Source: CAZWVR01 sp964637235 (GTDB lineage Bacteria; Bacteroidota; Bacteroidia; Bacteroidales; S143-33). Taken from it: a DNA stretch of 15,302 bases. Location of the stretch: assembly GCA_964637235.1 (NCBI GenBank), contig CAZWVR010000058.1:1-15302 (forward strand), read 5' to 3'. A program made the position numbers and the translations under genes. The notes below the pieces were generated by a model, which was not told the origin of the DNA, did not search any database, and saw only the letters and a list, made by a program, of their open reading frames with translations. Shown one piece after another: positions 15,095 to 15,302 of this stretch; position 1 is the stretch's first letter; every line of letters starts with the position of its first letter.

Positions 15095-15148
15095 ATGTTA
15101 TTTATGGAGAAAGGATACTTATAAAAAGTTTAAGATTTAATTGACAAT

Positions 15149-15194
15149 AGTTTGACCGGGGGCTGGGTTTTGAGAGCCCCCTTGTAGTCAAACT
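15149..15194. other. GC-rich two-part hairpin between groES and the upstream gene
   Basis: An outer stem, AGTTTGAC (15149-15156) with GTCAAACT (15187-15194), encloses an inner stem, GGGGGCT (15158-15164) with AGCCCCC (15175-15181), closed by a 10-nt loop and with a 5-nt bulge on one side. It stands out sharply in the AT-rich background. It lies 44 nt after the stop of the partial upstream gene but has no U-tract on either side, so it is not a standard terminator. It may be an atypical terminator, a structured leader or a small RNA. Confidence 0.5.
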
Positions 15195-15237
15195 TAGGCA
15201 AAGTAATTGATTTAGTGAACTATCGTTTTAAATTGAA

Positions 15238-15302
15238 TTATTTAAAATCTATCAGCCGTCCCGGTGTCCAGGGAGCTTTCAAATCGTCAAGTTTTGTTTC
15301 CA
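15238..15302 (-). CDS. C-terminal end of an unidentified protein (partial)
   Basis: The minus strand is open from the right edge to a TAA at 15240-15238. It encodes 20 visible residues ending APWTPGRLIDFK. The frame has no stop, whereas the other two minus-strand frames stop within about eight codons, and the sequence is richer in G/C than the spacer after it, both consistent with real coding sequence. I do not recognise the family from so short a tail. Confidence 0.55.
   Translation of the reverse strand, partial: ETKLDDLKAPWTPGRLIDFK

Noticed and set aside
15149..15194. Standard intrinsic terminator
   Set aside because: The stem is strong but no run of U follows it directly in either direction; the nearest T-run on the minus strand is more than 20 nt away.
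14991..15240. CIRCE/HrcA operator upstream of groES
   Set aside because: I looked for TTAGCACTC-N9-GAGTGCTAA and found nothing similar; the palindrome present has a different sequence and spacing.
1..15302. tRNA genes, CRISPR arrays, insertion sequences or prophage genes
   Set aside because: I saw no T-loop GTTCRANNC context with a cloverleaf, no regularly spaced repeats, and no transposase, integrase or phage-like protein on either strand.

Overview
The window is very AT-rich and fits a member of the Bacteroidota, probably an anaerobe. The grounds are a PorP/SprF-family outer-membrane protein, a protein combining an HU-CCDC81-like domain with a SPOR domain, a SpoIIE-type phosphatase with the linker seen in that phylum, A/T-rich leaders without Shine-Dalgarno sequences, and candidate promoters of the TAnnTTTG type. 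Oxygen-sensitive or anaerobic enzymes (the radical-SAM enzyme AmrS and the Fe-S flavoprotein YgfK) point to anaerobic life. The species cannot be named from the sequence.

Region 1 (1-10383, minus strand) looks like one long operon of seven genes, read from high to low coordinates: ygfK, an RluA-family pseudouridine synthase, an aspartase-family lyase, the HU/SPOR membrane protein, amrS, a polytopic membrane protein, and an O-antigen ligase/polymerase-like protein that runs off the left edge. Two junctions are TAATG stop/start overlaps (ygfK/pseudouridine synthase and HU-SPOR/amrS). The largest gap is 96 bp. The gene content is mixed (redox and nitrogen metabolism, RNA modification, envelope), so cotranscription does not by itself imply one pathway.

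Region 2 (10384-12789) has a plus-strand membrane-bound PP2C/SpoIIE phosphatase, divergent from ygfK across only 42 bp, and a convergent minus-strand PorP/SprF-like gene. The two stop codons of the convergent pair are directly adjacent.

Region 3 (12790-15302) holds the groES-groEL operon on the minus strand, with a strong intrinsic terminator after groEL. The roughly 250-bp groES upstream region has a perfect inverted repeat, a 12-bp direct repeat and a GC-rich two-part hairpin, but no CIRCE element. The last 65 bases are the C-terminal end of another minus-strand gene.

I found no tRNA, rRNA, CRISPR array, insertion sequence or prophage gene. No gene-free stretch exceeds 300 bases. Most genes belong to known families. 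The least explained points are a YgfK with no molybdenum hydroxylase or other purine genes nearby, an unusual aspartase-family member, the long C-terminal membrane extension on the ligase-like protein, and the structured groES upstream region.
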